Shown here: one piece after another, positions 41,236 to 49,584 of the stretch
Layout: the number at the start of each line of letters is the position of its first letter
Position numbering within the stretch: the stretch's first letter is position 1
NCBI GenBank assembly: GCA_016194705.1
Contig: JACQAZ010000018.1
Location: 42,146 to 106,145 of the forward strand
Origin: Elusimicrobiota bacterium
Lineage (GTDB): Bacteria; Elusimicrobiota; Elusimicrobia; UBA1565; UBA9628
DNA: 64,000 nucleotides
Reading direction: 5' to 3'
Program-made: the position numbers and the translations under genes
The notes under the pieces: generated by a model
The model's database searches: none
The model's input: the letters and a program-made list of their open reading frames with translations, nothing else
What the model was told of the DNA's origin: nothing

Positions 41236-41364
41236 GTGCCGAACAAGAAGAAGCCGGGGCGCAAAGGGCCGGCCTCCAAGAAGGGGCGAAAATACCAGAA
41301 GCCGACGCTGACCAAGCACGGCCCCCTCGACTCCGACGTGGCCGCCTTCAGCGCCCTCTACTGA
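41236..41364 (+). CDS. Small basic peptide with a lasso-type leader motif (YxxPxLxxxG)
   Basis: A 42-residue ORF (GTG 41236, TGA 41362-41364). The first 19 residues are Lys/Arg/Gly-rich (PNKKKPGRKGPASKKGRK), followed by YQKPTLTKHG, which fits the YxxPxLxxxG leader motif bound by the PqqD-like RRE of lasso-peptide and related RiPP systems. After the motif only 13 residues remain (PLDSDVAAFSALY), with no Thr at the usual penultimate leader position, so a classical lasso core is not obvious. No RRE or B2 protease gene lies beside it. A TAAAGT box ends six bases upstream. The gene sits between the second Wzt and a GT4. Real gene likely; RiPP role unproven. Confidence 0.55.
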   Translation: MPNKKKPGRKGPASKKGRKYQKPTLTKHGPLDSDVAAFSALY

Positions 41365-41389
41365 GAAAGCGTCTCCCCGCGTCCGTGCC

Positions 41390-42454
41390 GTGAATATCGC
41401 GCTGGTCGCCGGCTCCTATCTCGAAGACGCCACGACGCGCTCGGTCCTCACCGGCCTGCAAGGCTCGTTGCGCGCGCTCTCCCACCGGGCCCTGATCGTG
41501 TCGCGCCGCGCGCCGCCCTCGGGCGGGCGCGGCTTCCCTCCGTTGAGAGGCCCGTCGATCATCAGGATCGCGTCGGCTGGCGCGCTGGCCCCTCTCGTGC
41601 GGCGTCGTGCGATCGACGTCGTCCATCTGCATTTCTCCGGCTGGTTTCGTCCCTGGATGCTGCCCCTGGCCCGACTGGAATTCCCTCCGATGACGCGGCT
41701 CGTCGTGACTTTCCAGGATTTCCTCCACCCCGAACTGCCGGGGAACTCCCGCCGCGAAAGCCTCGCCCTGCGGCGGCTCCTGCGGCGCGCCCACGCCGTC
41801 ACGGCCGTCTCGGAATTCCTAAGCGATCGCGTTGAACGCGAGTTTCCGGAGCTTCGCGGGAGGGTCCGGGCCGTTCCCAACGGAGTCGTCCGGCACGGCG
41901 GGGACGCGGCGGCGCTTCCCGCCGGGAGGAGGCCGTACATCCTGTCGATCGGGCGCCTGGCCCCGTACAAGGGGATGGACCTGCTGGTGATGGCCTACGC
42001 GAAAATGGGACGGCCCGACCTGGACCTCGTGCTCTGCGGCGCGCCGTTCCAGAAGAAGTCGATCGCGGGGCTGATCGGGGCCTTGAAGCTCGAGGGGCGC
42101 GTGCGTCTGACGGGCCTCAAGAGCCCCGGACAAGTGCGGAGTCTTCTCGACGGCTGCCGCTTCTACGCAGCCGCGCCGAGGGCCGAGACCTTCGGCATGG
42201 CCATCGTCGAGGCGATGGGCGCGGGCAAGGCCGTGCTGGCCACGCGCGTAGGCGGGGTCCCGGAATATCTCCGCAGCGGAGTCAACGGCCTGCTCGTCGA
42301 TCCCGGAGACGTGGAGGGGCTCTGCCGAGGCCTGGAACGTCTCGCCGGGGACGCGGTGCTGCGTAAGAAGCTGGCAGCGGGCGCACGAGAGACGGCGCGC
42401 GGCTTCGCTTGGGACCGGATCGCCGGGAGGTATCTCGGGGTCTACGCGGCCTAG
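41390..42454 (+). CDS. Glycosyltransferase family 4
   Basis: A 354-residue GT-B enzyme. N-terminal domain (NIALVAGSYLEDATTRSV, DVVHLHFSGW), hinge region YILSIGRLAPYKGMDLLV, and nucleotide-sugar site APRAETFGMAIVEAMGAGKAV with both Glu of the EX7E motif. The GTG at 41390 matches the domain start. It follows the small leader-like peptide gene by 25 bases and ends in a four-base CTAG overlap with the convergent zinc-ribbon gene. It probably adds a sugar to the product exported by the second Wzm/Wzt pair. Confidence 0.89.
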   Translation: MNIALVAGSYLEDATTRSVLTGLQGSLRALSHRALIVSRRAPPSGGRGFPPLRGPSIIRIASAGALAPLVRRRAIDVVHLHFSGWFRPWMLPLARLEFPPMTRLVVTFQDFLHPELPGNSRRESLALRRLLRRAHAVTAVSEFLSDRVEREFPELRGRVRAVPNGVVRHGGDAAALPAGRRPYILSIGRLAPYKGMDLLVMAYAKMGRPDLDLVLCGAPFQKKSIAGLIGALKLEGRVRLTGLKSPGQVRSLLDGCRFYAAAPRAETFGMAIVEAMGAGKAVLATRVGGVPEYLRSGVNGLLVDPGDVEGLCRGLERLAGDAVLRKKLAAGARETARGFAWDRIAGRYLGVYAA

Positions 42455-42738
42455 TTGCCGTCGGCGCGGCGGACGTGGTCCTTGAGGCCCTCGCACCGGC
42501 ACCAGTCCGGATGCGGCTGTCCCTCGCGCCAGCCGGATTTCTCGAGTTCGTCCTTGACCCAGCACGCATAGCAGAGCATGAGCCGGTTGATGGGCTTGTT
42601 CTGGCCGCAGCGGCGGCAGAGGCCGCGCGAGGGAGGGACGCGCTGCTTGACCTTGGCAGGGTCTTTCTCGTCTTTCTCCTCGACTTCGGGAGCGGGGGCT
42701 TCTCGGATCTCAGTGAGGAGCTCTTCGGCGGTGATCAT
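42451..42738 (-). CDS. Zinc-ribbon protein, 95 residues
   Basis: A small protein with an acidic N-terminal helix (MITAEELLTEIREA...EEKDEKD) and a C-terminal half with CRRCG, CYACW and CRC, enough for one or two zinc sites. The ATG at 42738 overlaps the stop of the preceding zinc-ribbon gene (TAATG). Function not recognised. It is the last gene of the isoprenoid/hopanoid run and ends in a CTAG overlap with the GT4 gene. Confidence 0.6.
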   Translation of the reverse strand: MITAEELLTEIREAPAPEVEEKDEKDPAKVKQRVPPSRGLCRRCGQNKPINRLMLCYACWVKDELEKSGWREGQPHPDWCRCEGLKDHVRRADGN

Positions 42739-42932
42739 TATGGGCACACTCCGCGATTGCAGTTCTTGCACCAGCCCGCGATGCGTCCGGCGGGGTTCTT
42801 GCGGTTGAGCTTGAGGTAGTCCTTGCAGCCGGGGCAGTAGACGTCCAATGTCTTGATCTCGATCTGCGGGTAGTCCTTCTCGAAGATCTCCGCGCTGTCG
42901 TGCCTGGGCTGCAGCCACTTTCCGGTCACCAT
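42738..42932 (-). CDS. Zinc-ribbon protein, 64 residues
   Basis: A 64-residue protein with CPGC and CKNC pairs about 21 residues apart, a clean treble-clef or zinc-ribbon spacing, and a basic stretch between them (KLNRKNPAGRIAG). It starts five bases after ispH and overlaps the next small zinc protein. Such ribbons bind nucleic acid or protein partners; no family was recognised. Its place in the hopanoid/MEP operon may be incidental. Confidence 0.62.
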   Translation of the reverse strand: MVTGKWLQPRHDSAEIFEKDYPQIEIKTLDVYCPGCKDYLKLNRKNPAGRIAGWCKNCNRGVCP

Positions 42933-42937
42933 GAAAG

Positions 42938-43918
42938 TTAGGCTTTTCGCACCTTGACCAGCTTTTCGAGCTCATAGGGCAGCGAGAAATGCATGTCCTC
43001 CTCGACGGTCTCGAACTCCTCGACCTCGCTGACGCCGTAGTGGTCTTGGCAGTATTTTACCACTTCCTGAACGAGCACCTCGGGGGCGGAGGCTCCCGCC
43101 GTGAGTCCCAGGCACTTGACGCCCTTGAGCCAGGCGTCGTCGATGCCGGAGGCGCGCTCGATGAGGTACGAGCGCACGCCCTTCGACTTTGCGACCTCGC
43201 ACAGGCGCAGGGAGTTGGAGGAATTCGGCGCGCCCAGCACGAGCAGGAGATCGACGTGCGGGACCAAGGCCTTGACCGCGTTCTGGCGGTTCTGGGTCGC
43301 GTAGCAGATGTCGTCCTTGGAGGGCGCGTGGAGGTTGGGAAAGCGCCGCTTGAGCGCGGCGACGATCTCGCGCGTGTCGTCGAGCGAGAGCGTCGTCTGC
43401 GTCAGATAAGCCACCTTGTCGGGGTTGGGGACCTCGACCTTCTCGGCTTCTTCCGGGGAGCCTACGACCTTCATGTGGTCGGGAGCCTCGCCCAAAGTGC
43501 CGATGGTCTCGACGTGGTCGGCGTGGCCGATCAGGATGATCGTGTAGCCGCGCTTGGCCAGAGCGATGGCTTCCAGGTGCACCTTCGTGACCAGCGGGCA
43601 GGTCGCGTCGATGGCGTTGAGCTTGCGCTGTTTGGCTTCCGAGACGACCGCGGGGCTGACCCCGTGGGCCGAGAAGATCAGCCAGGAGCCCGCGGGGACC
43701 TCGGAGAGGTCCTCGACGAAGACCGCGCCCTTGGCGCGCAGGCCGTCGACGACGTAGCGGTTGTGTATGATCTCATGCCGGACGTACACCGGCTTGCCGC
43801 AAATCTCGAGGGCCTTCTCGACGACGTCGATGGCGCGGACGACGCCCGCGCAAAATCCGCGAAGACGGGCCAGGACTAATTTTTGGACCTTGATCTTGGG
43901 AGCCGTGCCGGTCTTCAT
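42938..43918 (-). CDS. ispH: 4-hydroxy-3-methylbut-2-enyl diphosphate reductase
   Basis: A 326-residue Fe-S enzyme, the last step of the MEP pathway, which makes IPP and DMAPP. The three cluster Cys are present: Cys23 in RGFCAGV, then DATCPLV and DDICYATQNRQ; the Glu/Thr motif HVETIGTLGEA and SNSLRLCEVA are also kept. The ATG at 43918 overlaps the dxs stop (ATGA); an upstream ATG would add 13 residues inside dxs. Its position after dxs and the polyprenyl synthase shows one operon that supplies isoprenoid units to hopanoid synthesis. Confidence 0.96.
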   Translation of the reverse strand: MKTGTAPKIKVQKLVLARLRGFCAGVVRAIDVVEKALEICGKPVYVRHEIIHNRYVVDGLRAKGAVFVEDLSEVPAGSWLIFSAHGVSPAVVSEAKQRKLNAIDATCPLVTKVHLEAIALAKRGYTIILIGHADHVETIGTLGEAPDHMKVVGSPEEAEKVEVPNPDKVAYLTQTTLSLDDTREIVAALKRRFPNLHAPSKDDICYATQNRQNAVKALVPHVDLLLVLGAPNSSNSLRLCEVAKSKGVRSYLIERASGIDDAWLKGVKCLGLTAGASAPEVLVQEVVKYCQDHYGVSEVEEFETVEEDMHFSLPYELEKLVKVRKA

Positions 43919-45810
43919 AGGGCGGTGATCTCCTTCTCGAGCTTGCGTCCGAGCCATTCGGCGACCCGGGCCGCGATCTTGGGGGCCGAGAGGCCCACCG
44001 CGTCGTAGAGCAGGTTCGGCGCGCCGTGCTCGACGAAGCCGTCGGGCAGGCCGAGGCGGAGCACGCGCGTCTCGCTCTCTTCCAGCGCCTCGAGCACCGC
44101 GGAGCCGAAGCCGCCCTGCAGGACGTTGTCCTCGACGGTCACCAGGCGCCCGGTCCGGGACGCGGCCTCTTTGAGGAGCTCGACGTCCAGCGGTTTGACG
44201 AAGCGCATGTTGAGGACCCCGGCCGAGACCCCGATGTCGTCGAGCATGTGCGCCGCCTCGACTGCGGGATGCACACGGCTGCCGATGGCCAAGATCGTGA
44301 CGTCCGAGCCGTCCTTCCAGCGCACGCCTTTTCCCACTGGCAAGGTCTTAGGCTCGGCGTCGACCGGCACGCCCACGGAGACTCCGCGGGGATACCGGAT
44401 CGAGACCGGCGCGTTGAGCGCGAGGGCCGTGCGGAGCATGTGCTGAAGCTCGTTCTCGTCGGCCGGCGCCATGACCGTCATGTTCGGGATCATGCGCAGG
44501 TACGAGAAATCGAAAACGCCGTGATGAGTCGGCCCGTCCTCGCCGACGAGGCCCGCGCGGTCGAGGCACAGGATCACGGGGAGCTTCTGCAGGCAGATGT
44601 CGTGCTCGATCTGGTCGAAGGCGCGCTGCAGGAAGGTCGAGTAGATGGCGACGACGGGGCGGTAGCCCTCCGAGGCCAGCCCGCCGGCGAAGGTCACGGC
44701 GTGCTCCTCGGCCAGGCCCACGTCGAAGTAGCGGCGCGGGAAGCGGTCGCGGAAGGCGTCGAGGCCCGTGCCTTCGGGCATCGCGGCCGTGATCCCCACG
44801 ATGCGCGGGTCCTGCTCGGCCTCCCTGAGGAGGTACTTCGAGAAGGCGGCGGTGTAGGCCGGAGGCGGCGGCTTGGGCGTCGGGTTCTTGAGGAACTTTC
44901 CCGAGGCGGGGTCGAACTTGCTCGGCCCGTGCCAGGTGTACTGGTCGGCTTCCGCCGGCGCGTAGCCCTTGCCTTTCTTGGTCACGCAGTGAAGCAGGAT
45001 GGGTCCTTTGAGCGTCTTGATGTGCTTCAAGACCTCGACGAGCTTCTGCACATCGTGGCCGTCGACGGGGCCGAAATAGGCGAAGCCCATCTCCTCGAAG
45101 AGCATGCCCGGGAAGAGCAGGACCTTGGCGCGCTTGGCGACCCGGAGCATGACCTGGCCCCAGAATTTGAAGCGGATCAGGAAGTCCTGCACGGCCTTCT
45201 CGGCGTTTCGCACCGCGCCCAAGGTCAGGAGCTTCGTCAGGAAGGTGCCCAGGGCGCCGACGCGGTTCGAGATGAACATCTGGTTGTCGTTGAGGATGAT
45301 GAGCAGGTCGGTCTGCACCTGGCCCGCGTTCTGCAGGCCTTCGTAAGACTCGCCGCCCGTCATGCAGCCGTCGGAGACGATCGCGACGACCTTGTGCTTC
45401 TCGCCCTTGAGGTCGCGCGCCACGGCCATTCCGAGCGACGCCGAGATCGCCGTCGAGGCGTGGCCCGCGCCGAAGGTGTCGTAGGGGGACTCGGCGCGCT
45501 TGATGAAGCCTGAGATGCCGCCGAGCTGGCGAATGCGCGAGAGCGCCTCGCGGCGGCCGGTCAGGATCTTGTGGCCGTAGGTCTGGTGGCCGGTGTCCCA
45601 GACGAGCTTGTCCTGCGGCGTGTTGAAGACGTAGTGAAGCGCGGTCGTGATCTCGGTCGCGCCCAGGCTCGAGCCGAAGTGGCCGCCAATCTTGGAGATG
45701 GTCTGAATCAGATATTCGCGGATCTCGGCGCAGACCTGCGGGAGCTTGTCGGGCGGCAGCTGGCGCAGCTGGGCGGGATCGTCGATCGTCGTGAGGAGTT
45801 CCAATGCCAT
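43915..45810 (-). CDS. dxs: 1-deoxy-D-xylulose-5-phosphate synthase
   Basis: A 631-residue TPP enzyme that makes DXP from pyruvate and glyceraldehyde 3-phosphate, the entry to the MEP pathway. Motifs: GGHFGSSLGATEITTALHY, WDTGHQTYGHKIL, the TPP site SDGCMTGGESYEGL...LNDNQ (Ser replaces the first Gly of GDG), AEEHAVTFAGGLA, and the transketolase C-terminal domain. Full family length. It starts directly after the polyprenyl synthase stop and overlaps ispH. No Shine-Dalgarno sequence is evident. Confidence 0.96.
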   Translation of the reverse strand: MALELLTTIDDPAQLRQLPPDKLPQVCAEIREYLIQTISKIGGHFGSSLGATEITTALHYVFNTPQDKLVWDTGHQTYGHKILTGRREALSRIRQLGGISGFIKRAESPYDTFGAGHASTAISASLGMAVARDLKGEKHKVVAIVSDGCMTGGESYEGLQNAGQVQTDLLIILNDNQMFISNRVGALGTFLTKLLTLGAVRNAEKAVQDFLIRFKFWGQVMLRVAKRAKVLLFPGMLFEEMGFAYFGPVDGHDVQKLVEVLKHIKTLKGPILLHCVTKKGKGYAPAEADQYTWHGPSKFDPASGKFLKNPTPKPPPPAYTAAFSKYLLREAEQDPRIVGITAAMPEGTGLDAFRDRFPRRYFDVGLAEEHAVTFAGGLASEGYRPVVAIYSTFLQRAFDQIEHDICLQKLPVILCLDRAGLVGEDGPTHHGVFDFSYLRMIPNMTVMAPADENELQHMLRTALALNAPVSIRYPRGVSVGVPVDAEPKTLPVGKGVRWKDGSDVTILAIGSRVHPAVEAAHMLDDIGVSAGVLNMRFVKPLDVELLKEAASRTGRLVTVEDNVLQGGFGSAVLEALEESETRVLRLGLPDGFVEHGAPNLLYDAVGLSAPKIAARVAEWLGRKLEKEITAL

Positions 45811-46722
45811 TTATTTTTCTCTCGTGATGATGTAATTCGCTAAATCGTGGAGCGGGCGCGCCTTGGCGCCGAAGGGCTTCAAGGCGCAGCGGCCCTCGGC
45901 GATGAGCGCGGCGGCCATCGCGCGCGAGTCAGCGATGCCGTAGAGCCGCGCGTAGGTCAGCTTGTCGTTCTGCGCGTCGGAGCCTCTCTTGCCGAGCTTT
46001 TTCTTGTCCCCGATGACGTCGAGGACGTCGTCGGCGATCTGGAAAGCGAGTCCGATCGCCTTGCCGTAGGCGCGCAGCCGGCGCAGGCGGTCGGGCGCCG
46101 CGCCCGCGAGGATCGCGCCGGCCTCGAGGCTCGCGGTGATCAGCGCCGCGGTCTTGTGGAGATGGATGTACTCGAGCGCCTTCTTGGGGTTGAAGCCGTG
46201 GTTCTTCTTCTTCCAGCCCTCGGCCTCGAGGTCGGCGACCTGGCCGCCGACCATGCCCTGGACCCCGGCGCCGCGCGCGATGACTTTCATGAGTTCCGCG
46301 GTGGCCCGGCCGGAGAGCTTCAGTTTCGCGGCGTTGACGGCGGCGGCCTCAAAAGCGTAGGTCAGCAGCCCGTCGCCGGCCAGGATCGCCATCGCCTCGC
46401 CGAAGACCTTGTGATTGGTCGGCTTGCCGCGCCGCAGGTCGTCGTCGTCCATCGCGGGCAGATCGTCGTGAATGAGGGAATATGTGTGGATCATCTCGAG
46501 AGCGCAGGCGGTCTTCACCGCCTTGCGGGGATTCAGGCCGCAGCACTCGGCCGCCGCCATGACGAGCACGGGTCGCAGGCGCTTGCCGCCGGCGAAGATG
46601 GAGTAGCTCATCGCCGCGACGATGGCCTTGGGCTCTTCGCTCCGCCCGCGCAGCAGGACCTTGAGCTCGGCGTCGACGAGCGCGCCGCGCGAGGTCATGT
46701 AGGCGTCGAGGGTCGCGCTCAT
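45811..46722 (-). CDS. ispA: Polyprenyl (farnesyl/geranylgeranyl) diphosphate synthase
   Basis: A 303-residue all-alpha prenyltransferase. First Asp-rich motif is HDDLPAMDDDDLRRGKPTNHK (DDxxxxD type, as in short-chain FPP/GGPP synthases), the second is FQIADDVLDV, and GGKRLRPVL is the IPP site. It condenses IPP with allylic diphosphates; in this operon FPP for squalene is the likely product, though GGPP cannot be excluded. The ATG at 46722 overlaps the hpnG stop (ATGA). The symbol ispA is a best guess. Confidence 0.92.
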   Translation of the reverse strand: MSATLDAYMTSRGALVDAELKVLLRGRSEEPKAIVAAMSYSIFAGGKRLRPVLVMAAAECCGLNPRKAVKTACALEMIHTYSLIHDDLPAMDDDDLRRGKPTNHKVFGEAMAILAGDGLLTYAFEAAAVNAAKLKLSGRATAELMKVIARGAGVQGMVGGQVADLEAEGWKKKNHGFNPKKALEYIHLHKTAALITASLEAGAILAGAAPDRLRRLRAYGKAIGLAFQIADDVLDVIGDKKKLGKRGSDAQNDKLTYARLYGIADSRAMAAALIAEGRCALKPFGAKARPLHDLANYIITREK

Positions 46723-47441
46723 AGCGAGGGGAGCAGAGCCTCCAGGAAGCGGCCCAAGTTCTCGATCGCGCGGCGCTGCTTGAAGCCCGTCGCGATCATG
46801 ACGGGCAGGTCGGCGAAGTTGCCCAGCACGTAGCGCGCCAGCGACAGCGCGTCCTCGCCCGCGGGGACCGCGCGCGGGAGGCGGTCTTCGAGCCCGTCGA
46901 GGACGACGCGGACCGGCAGGATGGGGAGCCCGCGCTCGTCGGACCAAGCCCTCAGCGCCTGAGTCTCCATGTCGACGGCGCTGGCCCTTTCCTTCGCGCC
47001 CAACGCGCGCTTCTGTTCGGGCGAGCAGAGCACGCGTTCGGAGTGCGCGATCTTGCCGAAATGGATCGAGATTCCCCGGTCCGCCGCGATGCGCCGCGCC
47101 AGAGGCGGCAGCGCGGCGTCGGACCCGCGGATGTCGCAGACGATGTCGCCGGAAGCCATGCCGGGCTGCAAGGCTCCCGCGAAGCCCGCGCTCAGCGCGA
47201 GCCCGAAAGTCTCGGAGATCTCGTCGAGGGCTTCACCCGCCTTCACCGGACCGACCCCCGTCTGAATCAGCACGACCCTGCGTTCTCCGAGAAGTCCTTC
47301 CCAGCGTCCGGCGCGTACGCGGGCCAAGCGGAGGCCGGCGGCTAAAGGGGCGGCCTCCCATCTGGTCGCCGAGCAAAGGAGCAGCGACCCAGCGGTGGGG
47401 GCCGGCAGGCTCTCCTGCGTCTTTGAATCCACGAGGATCAT
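46719..47441 (-). CDS. hpnG: Hopanoid-associated nucleoside phosphorylase
   Basis: A 240-residue phosphorylase-fold protein: IQTGVGPVKAGEALDE, LSAGFAGALQPG, GDIVCDI and ASAVDMETQAL (the purine-site Glu region) are typical of the PNP/MTAN-like HpnG. It releases adenine from adenosylhopane to give ribosylhopane in extended hopanoid synthesis. The ATG at 47441 overlaps the hpnA stop. The substrate is assigned from family and operon position, directly after hpnH and hpnA. Confidence 0.88.
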   Translation of the reverse strand: MILVDSKTQESLPAPTAGSLLLCSATRWEAAPLAAGLRLARVRAGRWEGLLGERRVVLIQTGVGPVKAGEALDEISETFGLALSAGFAGALQPGMASGDIVCDIRGSDAALPPLARRIAADRGISIHFGKIAHSERVLCSPEQKRALGAKERASAVDMETQALRAWSDERGLPILPVRVVLDGLEDRLPRAVPAGEDALSLARYVLGNFADLPVMIATGFKQRRAIENLGRFLEALLPSL

Positions 47442-48454
47442 CGCGCGGCCGACGCCGCCTCCCGCTTGATGTAGCCGTTGGCCGAAAACCAAGCGGCCGC
47501 GTCGGCCAGGGCTTGCCGCGCAGGGGTGGGCGAGTAGCCGAGCTCCGCGCGGGCCTTCGACGAGTCGAACCACATGTAGTGCTTGGCCATGCGCACCGCG
47601 TCGAGCGGCGCGAGAGGCTCTCCTCCGAAGACCCGCGCCCTCGCGGTGTCGAGCGCCCCGAAAGCGAGCGCGACGGCGTAGGGGGTCTTGAACGACGGTC
47701 CGGGGAACCCCGTGACTTGCGAGAGCGCGTCGAGTACTTGTTTCAAGGTCATGTTCTCGCCGCCGAGGATGTAGCGGCTTCCGACGCGGCCTTTCTGGGC
47801 CGCCAGGAGATGCCCGAGGGCCGCGTCGCGCACATGGACCACGTTCATGCCCGTGTCGATATACGAGGGGATGCGGCCGTTCATGAAATCGACGACGATG
47901 CGGCCGGTGGGGGTCGGCTTGATGTCGTAAGGTCCGAGGGGCGCCGCCGGATTGACGACGACGACTGGAGCGCCCTTGGCCGCCAGCTCGAGCGCGGCGC
48001 GCTCCGCGAGCCATTTGGAGCGCTTGTAGTGGCTGATGATCTGATCGACCGAGGAATACTCGGAGGTCTCGTCGACGGGACGATGATCGTCGGGCAGCTT
48101 GACCGCGGCCACGCTGGAGCAGACGACGATCTTCTCGCAGCCGGCGCGGCGGGCGGCTTCGACCGTGTTGATGGTCCCCTCGACATTGGACCTGTACATC
48201 TCTTCGGGATTGGTGACCCAAATGCGGTAGTCGGCCGCGACATGGAAGGCGTAGCGGCAGCCCTTCGTGCCCGCGGCCAAGGCGTCCTTGTCGGAAAGGC
48301 CGCCCTCGACGACCTCGACGGAGAGGCCTTCTAGGTTCTTTCGGTTCGAGCCTTTGCGGGCCAAGGCCTTGACCTTGAAGCCCTTCTCGAGCAGGAGACG
48401 GACGAGGTTGGCGCCGACGAAGCCCGTCCCGCCCGTGACGAAGACCGAGTCCAT
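47438..48454 (-). CDS. hpnA: Hopanoid-associated NAD-dependent sugar epimerase/reductase
   Basis: A 338-residue extended short-chain dehydrogenase: Rossmann motif VTGGTGFVGANLVRLL, HVAADYRIW, SSVAAV and the catalytic YKRSK. HpnA proteins act in hopanoid side-chain maturation; the exact reaction is not settled. The ATG at 48454 shares one base with the hpnH stop. Its ending (FSANGYIKREAASAA) overlaps hpnG. Confidence 0.92.
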   Translation of the reverse strand: MDSVFVTGGTGFVGANLVRLLLEKGFKVKALARKGSNRKNLEGLSVEVVEGGLSDKDALAAGTKGCRYAFHVAADYRIWVTNPEEMYRSNVEGTINTVEAARRAGCEKIVVCSSVAAVKLPDDHRPVDETSEYSSVDQIISHYKRSKWLAERAALELAAKGAPVVVVNPAAPLGPYDIKPTPTGRIVVDFMNGRIPSYIDTGMNVVHVRDAALGHLLAAQKGRVGSRYILGGENMTLKQVLDALSQVTGFPGPSFKTPYAVALAFGALDTARARVFGGEPLAPLDAVRMAKHYMWFDSSKARAELGYSPTPARQALADAAAWFSANGYIKREAASAAR

Positions 48455-49578
48455 CAACTCGGGAGGCGGGAGCCCTCCGGGCTCTTGTTCGCGGAAGTCA
48501 GCGCTTCCTCGTACGACTTGCCGTTCTCGCGCGGGTAGGAGCGCTCGACCTTCTGCGGACCCTTGATCGTCGCGAAATCCCGCACGAGCTCGAAGAACTT
48601 CGAGAGGCTCTCGAAGCCTTCCTTGACCGCGGAGGGCTCGAACCCGCAATGGGTCATGCAGTTGGCGCACTTGGGGTTGCCCGAGGCGTGGCCGTATTGC
48701 GACCAGTCGGTCGTGTCGAGCAGCTCCTTGTAGGACTTGGCGTAGCCGCCCTCGGCCATGAGGTAGCAGGGCCGCTGCCAGCCGAAGACGTTGCGCAGGG
48801 GATTTCCCCACGGGGTGCACTCGTACTCGCGCTTGCCCTCGAGGAAGTCGAGGTAGAACGGCGAGTGATTGAAAGCCCAGCCCTTCGTGCGCCAGTCCTT
48901 GAGGGCCTCGGCGAACCACTTCTTCGTCTCCTCGTTCTTGAGGAAGAGGTCCTGCCCGGGAGCCTTCTCGTACGCGTAACCGGGAGAGATCATCATGCCG
49001 TCGATGCCCATCGCCATGTTCTCGTCGAAGAAGCGGCGGAACTCGTTGGCGTCCTCGCCGAGAAAGATGGTCGAGTTGGTCATGACCGTGAAGCCCTTCT
49101 CCTTGGCAAGCCGGATCGCCCGGGTCGCCGTCTTGTACACGCCGTCCTGGCAGACCATGCGGTCGTGCGTCTTCTCGACCCCATCGAGGTGGATCGAGAA
49201 AATGAGGTATGGGGAGGGCTTGAACTTGTGGAGGTTCTTCTCGAGCAGAAGCGCGTTGGTGCAAAGGTAGATCGTTTTCTTGCGACTGATCAGGCCGTCG
49301 ACGATCTTGTCGATCTCGGGGTGGATCAGCGGCTCGCCGCCCGCGATCGAGACCACGGGTGCGCCGCACTCCTCGACGGAGGCGAAGCACTCCTCGGGGG
49401 TCAGCCGCTTGCGCAGAACTTCAGTCGGGTACTGGATCTTGCCGCAGCCCGCGCATTCGAGGTTGCACGCGAACAACGGCTCGAGCATCATGACGATGGG
49501 ATATTTCTCGACGCCTTTCATCCTCTGGCCGACGAGGTACTTGAAGACGGACAGCTGGGCCTGCATGGACATCGGCAT
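48454..49578 (-). CDS. hpnH: Adenosyl-hopene transferase, radical SAM
   Basis: A 374-residue radical SAM enzyme that joins a 5'-deoxyadenosyl radical to hopene, the first step to C35 hopanoids. CX3CX2C is at Cys38, Cys42 and Cys45 (CNLECAGC), with SIAGGEPLIHPEID, a central YAYEKAPGQD segment, and a C-terminal CANCMTHCGFEPSAV typical of HpnH. It starts six bases after shc and precedes hpnA. Presence implies that the organism makes extended (ribosyl-type) hopanoids. Confidence 0.95.
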   Translation of the reverse strand: MPMSMQAQLSVFKYLVGQRMKGVEKYPIVMMLEPLFACNLECAGCGKIQYPTEVLRKRLTPEECFASVEECGAPVVSIAGGEPLIHPEIDKIVDGLISRKKTIYLCTNALLLEKNLHKFKPSPYLIFSIHLDGVEKTHDRMVCQDGVYKTATRAIRLAKEKGFTVMTNSTIFLGEDANEFRRFFDENMAMGIDGMMISPGYAYEKAPGQDLFLKNEETKKWFAEALKDWRTKGWAFNHSPFYLDFLEGKREYECTPWGNPLRNVFGWQRPCYLMAEGGYAKSYKELLDTTDWSQYGHASGNPKCANCMTHCGFEPSAVKEGFESLSKFFELVRDFATIKGPQKVERSYPRENGKSYEEALTSANKSPEGSRLPS

Positions 49579-49584
49579 GGTCGA

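Noticed and set aside
42451..42975. A single 174-residue protein starting at 42975
   Set aside because: The first half is a shadow of the 64-residue zinc-ribbon gene; the zinc-ribbon part starts at the ATG at 42738, which overlaps the upstream stop.
44026..45513. Long open frame antisense to dxs (about 495 codons)
   Set aside because: Residue make-up is rich in Arg, Glu, Asp and His with no motif, as expected for a shadow frame in high-GC coding DNA; the opposite strand encodes a complete dxs.
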